Shown here one piece after another: positions 21,345 to 32,610 of a stretch of DNA of 64,000 bases. Under the pieces are notes generated by a model. The model was not told where the DNA came from. It saw nothing but the letters and a program-made list of their open reading frames with translations, and did no database searches. The position numbers and the translations under genes are program-made. The stretch is from NCBI GenBank assembly GCA_050084985.1, contig JBITNC010000001.1, positions 8,804,001 through 8,868,000 of the forward strand, in the 5' to 3' direction. How positions within the stretch are numbered: the first letter of the stretch is position 1; each line of letters opens with the position of its first letter. Source of the stretch: Nageia nagi. Taxonomy: Eukaryota > Pinophyta.

Positions 21345-21596
21345 TCAACCTTCACTCCCCCTTGAGGGCAACTTCACCAAATTAATAGATTTCCTAAGCT
21401 TGCAAAATTGAGCCTTAAGAAGAGTCTTGGTGAACAAATAAATAGATTTTAGGATTGATGGACAATACTGCAATTGTAGGATACCATCAATAAGCTTCTT
21501 CCTGATAAAATATGCTTGGATTTCAAAATGTTTTATTCTTTGATGGAAAATATGATTTTTTGCCAAAGCTATAGCCAATTGATTATTGGAAGAAAT
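21345..21596 (-). pseudogene. Copia C RNase H tail
   Basis: About 84 codons of the RNase H C-terminus: LAIALAKNHIFHQRIKHFEI, a YFIRKKLIDGI stretch, then LVKLPSRGSEG and the stop at 21345. Open but N-terminally deleted. It ends abruptly at about 21596, where sequence jumps to CAAT plus the 5' LTR, showing a deletion of roughly 5 kb or more compared with copia A. It makes no functional product. Confidence 0.88.
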
Positions 21597-21600
21597 CAAT

Positions 21601-21792
21601 TGAAGGAACAAGCCTATAAGACTAAATTTTTAATTACCTAAGATCACATGAAGACTCTCTCAAATTCTTAAGTATTAAGAATACACACTCAAAGTAGAAT
21701 TCACACAAGATGACACCAATTTAAAGTAGTTCCTCCAACTATGGAGTAGATCCACTAATCTAAGATCTTATTCTTAAAGAGCACTCTCTTAC
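21601..21792 (-). repeat. Copia C 5' LTR, first part
   Basis: Starts TGAAGGAACAAGCC and stops at CTCTCTTAC, where gypsy T is inserted. CTTAC (21788-21792) is the target site. Confidence 0.92.
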
Positions 21793-22433
21793 TATAGTAG
21801 TTAAATAATGCAATTAATGCAAATGGGGTTGATTAATGCACATTGCTCTAATTCATAAATATTGATACATATATCATAAATATGGTAATAATGTGTAGCA
21901 GAAATGTAGTAGTATTCACTTAGATTCTATATTCATTCTATTAATCATAAAATGTACAAAAGAAAGAGCATACATTCATGAACAAGTACACCACCAATAT
22001 ACTATAATTGGCACATCATTGGCATCGTAATATAAGTGCAATTACAAACATGAACAAGAATGTAATGATGAGTGAATTAGCGAATAATCAAGTTATGAAC
22101 ATATATGTGAACTTACAGAATAATAGGTATGCAATGTATATAGATAAAGCAAGTTGCAATCGTTCAAATGATCTTCAATTGATAATACTTGTATTAGGTT
22201 TAAATGATTATTTTCCCATGATCCACTCATGCTCTATAGGTTGTCAAATGATGCCTTTATATATGATATAATTTTACATGAATTTGATATTATGACCCCT
22301 TGTACATTTCACAAGGGTCAAATACATGGCCTACACCACTTTTATACTTTTTTAATCTCTTTTTACATAATAATATGTTAAGGGATTAAAATGATTTATT
22401 AAATACATAAAGGTTCATTTTGAGGCATCTAGA
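21793..22433 (-). repeat. Gypsy T 3' LTR (641 bp)
   Basis: Left end TATAGTAGTT (TGTAGTAGTT in the other copy), right end CATCTAGA (CATCTACA in the other). The purine tract follows as AAAGAGGGACAAA on the minus strand (22434-22446). Confidence 0.93.
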
Positions 22434-22997
22434 TTTGTCCCTCTTTGGATGTGTGATTGAAGCAATAAAATTTCATGTCCAAAGAAGTGTAGCCAAGACA
22501 GAAATTTTTTTTTTTATCTTTTTATTGATGTTATCTTTTGCTAAATGATGTTGGGGGTCTTTATGTTGACCCCCTTTTGACTTGGATGCCCCAGGAAATA
22601 TCCTTAAGTGGAGTAGCCAAAACAAAAGTTATTGAAGAAGTTATCTTTAGGAATACTATTTAGATGATGTTTGGATGACTATGAAAATCCATATCCAAGG
22701 TTGGAGATGGAAGGTATGATGTGCCTCCTTTATACTATCTCAATCATGAATATGTCTATTCTATCATTTCTAATACTCAAGAACCATTCGTACTTACATC
22801 TATGCCTTGAAACAGAGAGGTTACACTTTGGATTGGTGGAAATGATAAAGAAATGTACATCATCAACGACCTAGTAGACTATGAGCATGATGTTGAAGCC
22901 CTAGTTTTGACTATAATTTTCTTCTATTTTGTTGGATCTATGTACCTACAATGAAACATCAATCAAAAAATAATTATGGATGCACATTAATTTGTTT

Positions 22998-23540
22998 CAT
23001 CCATTGGAGATTATCTAATATCAACATCTTACTCATGGCTACATCATCAATTTATCTTTTAAGTGAGTGAACTCTCAATAGCCATATCAATGGCCATTGA
23101 TGATCATACATTTATATGTCTATGATCTAAATATAGTACACTTTAGATGGGTTCAAATTAAAAATCATGTGGATACATAGCAAAATGTATCATCCATTGG
23201 AGATGATCCAATGTCAACAAATTGCTGACGATTGTATTATCAGTTTACTTTTAAGTGAGTGAACTCTCACTAACCATTTCATTGGCCATCGATGATCATA
23301 CATTTGTATGTATATGATCCAAAGATATTATGCTTTAGATGGGTTTATAGCAAAAAATCATGTGGATACAAAGAAAAATATATCATCCATTAGAGATGAT
23401 CCAATGTCAACAAATTGCTAATGGTTGTATCATCGGTTTACTTTTATGTGAGTGAACTCTCACTAGCCATTTCATTAGCTATCTTTGATCATACATTTTT
23501 ATATCCATGATCTAAAGATATTAGAATATCATTTTTTTGT
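22998..23540. repeat. 193-bp tandem repeat in gypsy T 3' UTR (about 2.8 copies)
   Basis: Units begin CATCCATTGGAGATGATCC at 22998, 23191 and 23384, exactly 193 bp apart. They contain AGTGAGTGAACTCTCAC and GATGATCATACATTT. The rest of 22447-23678 is noncoding 3' UTR with short frames that I do not recognise. Confidence 0.9.
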
Positions 23541-23678
23541 TACACATCATCAACATCATGTTAACAGTCAAGCACACCATCAACATCGTGTTCTATGTGA
23601 ATTTGTACATAAAATAAAAGGAAAATTTTCCCTTGTGTTTGATATGAATTATTTTGCAGGGGCACAGAGCTATACTTG

Positions 23679-24780
23679 TCAAGCATAAAAATGCTTGATA
23701 TGAATGGCATTGAAGGTTTTTGGTTCTTCCTTACCATCCAAAGTTGATAATATATATGCTTTTGATCTTATTGCATCAATAATAACATATGGGCCCAACC
23801 AATTAGGTTCAAATTTGCCTTTAGCCTCTTCATTTGCTACTATTTTGTTGATATTCTCTTTTAATACTAGGTACCATATTTTGAACTCTTTAGCTTTCAT
23901 CTTCTTTCCAAATGATCTCTTAAGTTTAGCATGGTAGACCTTTTAATGCTCAATGGATCTGATTCTTTTTTCATCTAACATCTCTAACTGATGCAATCTT
24001 GCTTTTCTTGCATCTTCATCTGGAATATCACATTGTAAAGAGATCCTAAGTGAAGGAATATCTAACTCAAGTTGGACAAAGGCATCATCTCCATATAACA
24101 ATGAAAAGGGGGTTTACCTAGTGGCTATTCAAACACTAGTTCTATAGGCCCATAGTGCATATTGCAATTGCTCATGCTAATCTCTTTTGTACTTATCCCA
24201 TATTTTGGCAAGAATACTCTTAAGTGTCTTGTTTGTTGCTTCAACTTGACCATTACCTTGAGGGTAGTAAGTTGAATAAAAGGTTTATGTGATGTGAATC
24301 TTTTTACAAAATGCTTGCATATCCTTGCCCTTGAGATTTGAACCATTATCCATGATCAACCTTTGTGGCATACTAAATCTAGTAATGATGTATTCTATAA
24401 GGAAAGCAATAATCTTTTCTTGTGTAACTAACTTCATGGGGATAACTTTCACCCACTTGGTAGTATATTCTATAGATGTGATGAAAAATTTGTGTCCTCT
24501 AGAATGAGGATTAATCATGCCAATCAAATCTATGCCCCAAGCAGGAAAGGGCCATGGAGAAATAATGGAATTGAGTTCCTGAGTGGGCTATTTTTCTAAT
24601 TTTACATGCTTTTGGCATGGCACACATAATTTCACATGAGTTTGACAATCTTCTTCTATAGTAGGCCAATAGTACCCTATTCTCAAGATCTTTGTATAAA
24701 GAGCTTTGGCATGAAAATGACCACCACATAATCCATCATGTGCTTGCTCTAAGTAGTAGCTATCTCATCCTCTGTTAAAC
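23679..24780 (-). pseudogene. Gypsy T integrase
   Basis: Integrase core with EYTTKWVKVIPMKLVTQEK, then RLIMDNGSNLKGKDMQAFCK (second catalytic Asp in the DNG context), then SNGQVEATNKTLKSIL (the Glu). Downstream are WAYRTS and TPFSLLYGDDAF, and the C-terminus FEPNWLGPYVI ending in IKHFYA with a stop at 23679. Several frameshifts and stops (near 24285, 24125 and 23935) break it. No chromodomain is seen, consistent with the Tat lineage. Confidence 0.88.
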
Positions 24781-25190
24781 ATCTCAACAAGGCACCATCA
24801 AAGGATCTTCTATATAAAATATCACCAATGATAAATATTTCATAGCAGTCCTTCTCAACCTTAGTCTATCATTCTTAGTATAGATAAAAGGAATACTTTG
24901 GTCTTTTAAGTAGCTATAGATATCAAAATACCAATCTTGAAAAGAATCATCATTGGAAATAAGATAAGAAAAAATAGAATGAAGATGAATTTTGTAAGAT
25001 GGAAAACTTAACTTATGGATAGTGAGAATGGTCTCTTCATCTTCAAGCTCAATTGGTACCAAAGAGGCTATGCTTGCCATAGCATCTACATATCTATTAT
25101 TAGTCCTAGTAATGGTATCAATAGTATACATGTCAAGCCTATCCAACAACTCAATCATAAACACCCTATAAGGCCTTAGCTTCTCATCTT
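24781..25190 (-). pseudogene. Gypsy T linker between second RNase H and integrase
   Basis: Open for 142 codons (25212-24784): YDTKDEKLRPYR, TRTNNRYVDAMASIASLVPI (typical end of the second RNase H), an acidic stretch, then DDSFQDWYFDIYSYLKDQSI, the usual segment before the integrase zinc region. It joins RNase H to integrase in one polyprotein. Confidence 0.8.
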
Positions 25191-25450
25191 TGGTATCATA
25201 AGTACCCTTCAATTGGTTGACAACAAGATGTGAGTCCCCATAAATTTCTATGTCTATGATTTTTCATTATAAAGCTACCTTGAAACCCGTATCAAAGCTT
25301 CATACTCAAGTATATTATTAGTGCATTTGAAATCCAATTTATATGCAATAGGAATTACTTGATCGGTAGGGGAGATCAAAATAATACCTACCCTTGCTCC
25401 ATGAATGCATATAGAACCATCAAAATATAGGGTCCAAACTATAAGCTCAT
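25191..25450 (-). pseudogene. Gypsy T second RNase H
   Basis: The minus strand reads WTLYFDGSICIHGARVGIIL, then NNILEYEALI. D in YFDGS and E in EYEA are the catalytic acids of the additional RNase H found in Tat-lineage gypsy elements, distinct from the RNase H directly after RT (25719-26054). Stops follow EYEALIRVSR, so it is inactive. This domain is the main basis for the lineage call. Confidence 0.82.
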
Positions 25451-25718
25451 CCTCTAAAAGAAAAATATAATAATTAGGGACATAGATCGCTTCAAAGTTG
25501 TGTCATTGGCACCTTGTTGATAGGTTGTCAGGTTGCTAGCACCATGGCTCTTCCTCAAAAATGTTTGGAAATTCTTCATGGAAAACCTCCTCACTTTCTT
25601 GAGAAAAATATGCTATTAGATTTGCAATGGCCTATCCTTTAATGGATTTTTTCTTCACCACATTAATATCAAATTCTTGCACTAACATTAGCCACTTTGC
25701 AAATCTACCAGATAAATG

Positions 25719-26054
25719 TTATTTAGCCACAAGATAATTTATATGATAAATAGGAATAACAACATATGTGGTGCAATATAACAAGTAATGCCTTAATTTC
25801 TCAGTGGTAAATATCATAGGAAAGCAAATGTTCTCCATAGGAGTGTACCTTGTCTTATAATCAACCAATGTCTTGCTTAGATAATAGATAGCCCTCTCTT
25901 TGTTATTTTTAGTTTTTTGACACAGCATGGTTCCTAAGGCATACAAGGAGGTTGAAATATACAAGTAAGCAAGTTGGGAAAAATCCATGGGAACAAGGAT
26001 AAGGGGGTTGAGAAAATATTGCTTGTTATCTTCAAATGCTTTTTGGTAATTCAC
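25719..26054 (-). pseudogene. Gypsy T first RNase H
   Basis: Begins FEDNKQYFLNPLILVP and continues LYISTSLYALGTMLCQK (normally an Asp-led motif; here reduced), YYLSKTLVDYKTRYTPMEN and RHYLLYCTTYVV. Open for 111 codons and closely follows RT. This is the ancestral RNase H of Ty3/gypsy. Confidence 0.85.
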
Positions 26055-26920
26055 ATCTAGTACAAACTTGACATCCTTCTTAAGTAAGTGAGTGAATGGT
26101 CTACACTTGTCCCTTAATTTGATATGAACCTCCTAACTAAATTTATCCTTCCTTGAAGACTTCTAAGTTGTTTCAAGTTTCTAAGGAGAGACATGTTAAT
26201 AATGGCTTTTACTTTCTTAAGATCTACTTCAATTCCTCTATTTGAAACCATGAACCCTAATAATTTTTTGAAAGTAACTCCAAATGCACACTTTGAAGGT
26301 TTAAATCTTAATTTATACCTTTGCAAAATGTCAAATACCTCTTCAAGGGCTTGGAGATGGTCTTGACCTTGGTTTGATTTAACAAGAATGTCATCAACAT
26401 GGACTTCTACTATTTTGTGAATATACTTATGGAACATACTGACCATGGCTATTTGATATGTAGCACTTGCATTTTTTAGTTCAAAAGGCATAACCTCCCA
26501 ACAAAAATTATCCCAAGGGGTTGTGAAAGTAGTTTTATGTTGATCAACAAGATTAATTAAGATTTGATTGTAACAAAAAAAACCATCTATAAATGATAAA
26601 ATATCATGACCAGCTATGCTATCAATAATCATATCAATATTAGGTAAGGGAAAATCATCCTTAGGACAAACATTATTGATATCACAAAAATTGGTACATA
26701 CCTATATTTCACCAATTGGTTTAACAATAGGAACAATGTTAGACATCCATTCAGAATAATCAATAGGCTCTATGAATCCTGCTTGCAAGTATTTTTTAAT
26801 CTCTTTTTTTACTAACAAAGCCTTAGAAGGATGCATTTTTCTAGGCCTTTGCTTAATTGGTTTGGAATTTGCTTTTAATGGCAAATTATGCATAATAAAT
26901 GAAGGATCTAACCCAAGCAT
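26055..26920 (-). pseudogene. Gypsy T reverse transcriptase
   Basis: Starts near GLDPSFIMHNLPL and KQRPRKMHPSKALLVKKEIK, then KYLQAGFIEPIDYSEWMSNI, a Gly-Glu-Ile and a stop (26702), then DIISFIDGF-like and FTTPWDNFCWEVMPFELKNA. The catalytic box is VHVDDILVKS (D-D kept, Tyr replaced by His). It ends LKQLRSLQGRINLVRRFISN. One TAG/TAA-type stop separates the two main frames. Typical Ty3/gypsy RT. Confidence 0.92.
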
Positions 26921-28143
26921 ATCATCATAAGACCAAGCAAAAGTTTTAGAATGTGTGATGAATATAGATTTATACCTTTTTTGCTCGAAAGAGGCTAGGG
27001 CTACTCTAATTTGAAGTAATTCTCCTTATTTATAGTGCCAATGTTAATGTTTAGCAACTCTTCTTGTAGGAAGGTGAGATCCTTCTTTGTTGGTAATAAT
27101 GATGGCAAATATTCTATAATAGGATTAGCAATCTCCTCTTCTTCTAAGGGTTGAACCTGTAACACATCATTGAAATTGACCTCTTGGCCAAAGTAAGCAT
27201 ATTCATGAAGCATATAAGAGGCATGACATTTTTTGTTAGACTTGGGCAATTTTGAATGTGCCCCCAAGTATTCAAGTGAATCATCATTAGTACTAAATAA
27301 TTAAAGGTAAGAGGAAAGCTATGATCAATCCACATATCTTTATCATTTTCATCAGATAATTCTATCACATTAGATGTTTTAACAAACTATATGAGACCCT
27401 ATTTTTGTTTGACCTACCCATCACTATCTAGACTTGTCTTAGTAAAGTGTGTTTTTGGAAAAATAGAAAAATTAGGCATACCTTACTCAATTTTACCTAA
27501 ACCTCCTCCCTTGTACTTGTAATTGTTAACCATATATTTTTGAACAAAAGTAGAAGGAAAGGTTTTACCTGATTTAGAAGATGTAAGGACATCACCTTCA
27601 AAAGATTGAATCATCATTTTAGATAGAACAAAGCTAGGAGGATCATTGACATCATCATCTGTATGAAATTGGTTCCCTATATGTAGAATAACACAGCACT
27701 GGTGACCTAAAACAACCAATATTTGAGGTCATCCCAAGTCTTTAACGGATGCAAACAAGTATGTATCATCTATTTGGTAAGTGCCCATACTTATTTCTAT
27801 GATATGCACCTATTTATTTATATTTTACCTCGATGTGGGATCATCCAAGGGTTCTATTTCAAAAAGTGGTGGAACCAAGGCCATATCCTTAAAGTCAGTA
27901 GCATTATATAGTGCATAGAGCTTAGGATCAACTAAGATTGTATGTACTTCTTCTTGGATTCAAATTTCAATCTACCATGTAATGTGGAAGGAACAACTTC
28001 TATATCATGGATCCAAGGTCTTCCTAAAAGCATGTTATAAGATAACTTGGAATCAACTACCTAAAAATTGGCTATAGAAGTTCTGACTCTTATGGTAATC
28101 ATGATGGTAGCTATGCCTAGTGGTTTCTTAAAAGAAATTTTTA
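26921..28143 (-). pseudogene. Gypsy T region between protease and RT
   Basis: Minus-strand frames at 27267-27001 (includes ASYMLHEYAYFGQEVNFNDV, EEEEIANPIIEYLPSL) and 27719-27483. Acidic and without a catalytic motif; this variable segment links protease to RT in Tat polyproteins. Frames overlap and shift, so it is decayed. Confidence 0.6.
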
Positions 28144-28599
28144 TTATAATTGAATAAAAAAATGGTTAGAACACACATCCATAGCTGAACCATTATCTAC
28201 CATAGTCCTTTTGACTTCCCATTCATCTACCATAGTGATGATATATAAAGCTACACACTCATCTAGTAGTTCTTGGGTGAGTATTTCAAACTTGTGAAAG
28301 GAGATAGTGTCACTTTCCCTAATGGTTTGGAGCTTCTCAAAAAATATAGATGCTAAAATGTTAGCAAGAATAGTTTCATTCTTAAATAAAGTATATAAAA
28401 CATCCCTATGAGCTTGAGAAGTAGAAATGATATCATACAAGCTAATCTTGGCTAGTGTATTTTTCAATTGATTAATCATACTATAAACTTTAGAATCAAG
28501 TAGGACACTTGTTCAATGGTAATCAAATTTTGAACATTGCATGGACATCCTCTTCATAAGTTAGCACATACCTCTTTGACTACTATGACCACATTGATG
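28144..28599 (-). pseudogene. Gypsy T aspartic protease
   Basis: Open for 111 codons (28479-28144). Near its end MVDNGSAMDVC is the protease site: Asp-Asn-Gly-Ser in place of the D-(S/T)-G of other families, a form common in plant gypsy elements. It would mature the Gag-Pol polyprotein. The preceding part is helical and Leu-rich. Confidence 0.75.
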
Positions 28600-29720
28600 G
28601 CATCTCCTTATTTAGCAATACGTTCATCAATTTTGTGCCTTCCTTGTTCAATGAGGGTGATGATAGCTACTTCTAATGTTTTACAAAAGTTTGTAGTGTG
28701 CCCTTTTCATTGATCATAAGCACAATATGCCTCAAAGTGTCCCAAAGGGGTATCATCATCAACATTTTCAAGTGGATATAGGAGGCCTTTTTTCATTAAG
28801 TCCCTCAAAAGAATTCTTGGTGGAACTAGAAATGTGTAGTTGGTCTCTTTTGCAGAAGTAGATCTTTTTATCTTTAGAGGAATCTTGGGTCTATCTACCA
28901 TATTAACTAGTTTCTCCTCTTTCTTGGCATGTGATTTCCTATTATATTTGAAAAAATTATTAGATGTATATTTAAGCTCTCCTATAGATAATAAACCTTT
29001 CTCTTTTTGCATTAATTGTTGAACTAGAGTACTAAAACCAACATCCTTAGCACTAGGAGCATGCAATTGAAGTAGAGTAATAATAGATTCATAAAATATA
29101 TCACAAATATCAAATATCTAATTTAACTTGAGTAGTTTGCCATACCTTTTTGAAGTATAAGATGTACTTCTATATGATTTCATTACTTTCTTGACGAAGT
29201 GCACATAATTTTGATATATTGCCTTGTTCTTTAATATTATGCTTATATGAACCCATAAATATTTGAACTAAGGTTTTGAAAGAACCAATAGACTTACCAA
29301 GATGAGAGTAGAAACACTAAGTAGCATCACATTTCAAACTCCTTGGGAAGATTTTAGCCATTAACCTCTCAGCCCAACCTAGTTTCAACAAGCAATCCTC
29401 CTGAAAGCTAATGAGATGTTGCTTGGGATCTTGTTCTTTGTTGAACATCTTGAACTTGGGGTCTTGTGATCAGGTGGTAGGGGAAAATTATGGATGTTAT
29501 CTATCAAGGGTGAAATGAAAATGCCATCATAGTCATTAGGATTGGATGGTGAGGTATTAGATGAACCTCTTGGATTAGTCAAGTTGGAACCTGGATTATT
29601 GTTCACAACAATCTCCCTTTGCAAATCTAGAATATTTATATTCAAATCCTAAAGTGTGGTTGCGAGTTGATCCATCTTAACATTGCTAGCATCCTAAAGA
29701 TAAGAATATACTATGCTAGT
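28600..29720 (-). pseudogene. Gypsy T gag
   Basis: The N-terminus lies near 29700, then a Pro/Asn/Ser-rich stretch (29645-29385; NPGSNLTNPRGSSNTSPSNP). The gag core between 29380 and 29070 has stops. A late part (29066-28707) holds VPPRILLRDLMKKGLLYPL, then CAYDQ, a stop and KGHTTNFC, a His/Cys knuckle of the C-H...GHxTxxC type seen in Tat-lineage Gag. It is heavily broken. Confidence 0.75.
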
Positions 29721-29796
29721 GGCCTAATCTTGATAAGAAGGGTTAGCCCGATCTCACCTCTAGGGTAAGATAAATCGATCAGTCAAGTTTACCAAA

Positions 29797-30438
29797 TGTA
29801 GTAGTTAAATAATGCAATTATTGCAAATGGGATTGATTAATGCACTATTGCTCTATTTTGTAAATATTAATGTATATATCAAAAATATAGAAATAATATG
29901 TAGCAAAAATGCAATAGGATTTACTTAGATTCTATATTCATTTCGTTAATCATAAAATGTATAAAATATAGAGCATACATTCATGAATGAGTACACCATC
30001 AATGTGCTAAAATTGGCATGCTATGGACACCATAATATAAGTGAAATTACAAATGCAAACAACAATGTAGTGATGAGTGAATTAGCGAATAATCAAGTTA
30101 TGAACATACATGCAAATTTGTAGAATAATAGATGTGCAATGTAGATAGATAAAGCAAGTTGCAATCATTCAAATGATCTTTAATTGCTAATCCTTGTATT
30201 AGCTTTAAATGATTATTTTCCCATGATCCGTTGATGCTCTATAGGTCATCAAATGATGCCTTTATATATGATACAAGTTTACATAACTTTGATATTTTGA
30301 TCCCTTGTACATTCCACAAGGGTCAACTACATGGCCTACACCTCTTTTATACATTTTTAATCTCTTTTTACATAATAATATGTTAAGGGATTAAAATAAT
30401 TTATTAAATACATAAAGGTTTATTTTGATACATCTACA
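29797..30438 (-). repeat. Gypsy T 5' LTR (642 bp)
   Basis: TGTAGTAGTT at the left and CATCTACA at the right, with CTTAC following. The minus strand just inside the LTR reads TTTGGTAAACTTGACTGATC, the likely primer-binding site; I could not assign a tRNA. Confidence 0.93.
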
Positions 30439-30443
30439 CTTAC

Positions 30444-30818
30444 AACAACTCTTTTTCACCCTTCCTACAACCTAAAAAAAAGCATAACATTTCTACAAAC
30501 TTGAATGAGTAATCTCAAGGAGAAGACTTTCTATTTATATTCCAAAATCCTCTCTTACCTTGGATCATCTTTTTAACCATTGTACAATGTCATGATATTC
30601 ATCACCCGTTTACCCAAGGGGCATGCTTATGAGATGGAGTGTAGGACAAGTTACATTATCATATTCACAAATACTTAAAAGGTATCTAGTGACACTTTTA
30701 AGTATTAGTGAATTTACATTATCATATTCACTAATACTTAAGGTATTTAGGGATATCCTTAAGTATTAAGTGAATTACATTTAAGAGACCTTACAATGAT
30801 GCATTATACATTCCAACA
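30444..30818 (-). repeat. Copia C 5' LTR, second part
   Basis: Resumes AACAACTCTTTTTCACCC (matching 18450 onward) and ends ATTCCAACA at 30818, followed by ACATA. On the minus strand it keeps TATAAATAG (near 30532-30541), the TATA box lost from the 3' LTR. Confidence 0.92.
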
Positions 30819-30823
30819 ACATA

Positions 30824-31529
30824 GGCACTCTAGATGATGCTAGTTTCCTACCCTTTCGATGAAAGTCCTAGAGAAAGAGATCATCATGAGTCATGGATGC
30901 TAGATGAAGGATGTAAAGTATCTCTAGACCTAGACTATAATGTAGGTGTCCCAATTTTCATTTGGATGACTAGTGAGAGTTCACTTAGTATAATGAAATT
31001 GATGATGCAACTGTGTGTGACAATGATGATATGGGCTCATACCCCATTGTACGATTCATGTCATTATGCATCCATAACTTAGTATCATTTCAGATTTTTA
31101 ATAGGTTAACCTATTTTATTTTAACTTGGTTTATTTTATTTTTGTTTTGTTTTAGCTATTTTTGTGCTCAAACACAATATGCCCCAAAATTGCCAATTTT
31201 GAGAATCTAACTTTTTTTCAAGTCATGATCATCAACAAGCTAGAGTCTCACCTCACCTTGTCATATTAATTCAAAATCCCATTAAGAAATAAGTGTTGTA
31301 CATCCCTTCCAGTCATAGTTATGATGAACCCATATTTGAAGTTATCCAAAATTGACTAAGACTAGAAGATAAGAGAGTCTAGGGATCTATGTATGATAAG
31401 AGACCAAGTCTTAAAGCTAAAAATTTAATTAATTGTTTCAAAACATGTTAGTGTCAAAGTATAATATTTCTTTCAAGTGAACTTAGGAGATAGGGAAAAA
31501 TAAGATTGATTGTAGGATTGAAAAGATAA
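30824..31529 (+). other. Host sequence resumed after copia C
   Basis: Contiguous with 18261 once copia C and one ACATA are removed. A frame crossing the junction reads LEYNKTIANIGTLDDASFLP, then stops; the open frame 30834-31082 is in another phase. No family recognised. 31200-31529 shows nothing further. Confidence 0.4.
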
Positions 31530-32460
31530 ATTCATGATTTTTCTAGGCATGTGCTTAGCTAGGATGAGCCTTAAGATGAAATGAAGATGATTAAAATGAA
31601 AAGTTACAACCTTTGAAAATAATATCCAATCAAGTGAAGGGATAAAGGGCTAAGTGCATGATTTCAAAAGTCATAATTACGACTTTTTGAAGTTTGCACC
31701 TAAGATAGGGAGACATGAGGACCAAGTACATGATAGAAAAAGATAAAATGGTGATTCTAGGAGCATGTGTTGGGTTTGGATGAGGTTCTAGGTAATTTTA
31801 AGATGAAAATTTGGCCAAGGTAAGGACCTAAGAGCATTAATAAGGGCTTAAAAACACACAATAAGACTAGCACATGGATAAAAAAGATAAGTTCATGACT
31901 TTCTAGTGCATGCGCTTGGCTTGAGGGCAAGGATGTGACCAAGGTGTGATCCCAAAAGCATCCAAACTAGCCCAAAAGGACACAATGAGGAGAAAACATG
32001 ATAAAAAAAATCATAATCATGACTTTTGAAAGCATGTGTTTGGCTTAGAAGGGCTCTTGAACAAATATGAGGGTGAAAATATTTCTCTTAGAACCATGCA
32101 CTTGACTTGGATGGCATTATAAGAGACTTTAAGGTAAAAAATTGGCTAAGACATGAGTCCAAGATATCAAAAATTAATTTAAGCCAAGATAAGGAGGCTA
32201 GCACATGATTTCAAAAGTCATAATTATGAATTTTTGAAATGTACACCCAAGGTGAAGATGTTCCTAATCCAAGCACATGGATAAAAAAGGATAAGATTAT
32301 GAATTTTTGAGGCATGCACCTAGCTTGAGGTGGCCTCCACAAGGATTTGAAGTGAAAGTCAACCAAGTGTGAGCCTAAAATATATCAAAACTAGCTCAAA
32401 ATGGCCTAGGAAGGAGAGTGCATAACTCTAAAAGACATAACTTCCAAAAATATGCACTTA
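31530..32460. repeat. Old tandem field, unit about 120-150 bp
   Basis: Diverged units recur with ATTCATGACTTTTGAAGCATG-like, TGCGCTTGGCTTGAGG-like and AAATTGGCCAAGGT-like blocks near 31534, 31660-31750, 31892, 32018, 32200, 32299 and 32440. The words TAGCCCAAAAGGACACAATG and AAAAGTCATAATTA also repeat. The array is strongly decayed, with no protein frame maintained. Confidence 0.65.
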
Positions 32461-32610
32461 GGGAAGAAAGTTATCCAAATACCTTCTTCTAGACCTCCCA
32501 TGGTGGCACATGCTAAAGAATGGTGATAAAGTTTGTAGAGTCTAGATTTACAAACCCTCTCAATCTCCCTCTCCTTTTTCTCTTCTTTTTTTTTTGGACA
32601 AATGAAATAT

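Larger units (their letters stand above)
21793..30438 (-). mobile_element. Gypsy T: Tat-type Ty3/gypsy element
   Basis: A complete 8.6-kb element with LTRs 21793-22433 and 29797-30438 and a perfect target duplication CTTAC (21788-21792, 30439-30443) inside copia C's LTR. Minus-strand order: gag, protease, RT, RNase H, a second RNase H, integrase, then a 3' UTR with 193-bp tandem repeats. The extra RNase H between pol and integrase, and the long repeat-bearing 3' UTR, are hallmarks of the Tat lineage. The LTRs are about 85-90 % alike by eye, so it is older than copia A. Many stops: not autonomous now. Confidence 0.93.
18267..30818 (-). mobile_element. Copia C: internally deleted copia, split by two insertions
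   Basis: Minus-strand copia bounded by the exact 5-bp target duplication ACATA (18262-18266 and 30819-30823). The left (3') LTR is in two parts (18267-18726, 20544-20603), and the right (5') LTR is in two parts (21601-21792, 30444-30818). The internal region is only about 1 kb: purine tract, 3' UTR and the end of RNase H, joined straight to the last bases of the primer-binding site at 21597-21600. Everything from RNase H back to the PBS, including gag and most of pol, is gone. The LTRs are related to those of copia B. Confidence 0.92.
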
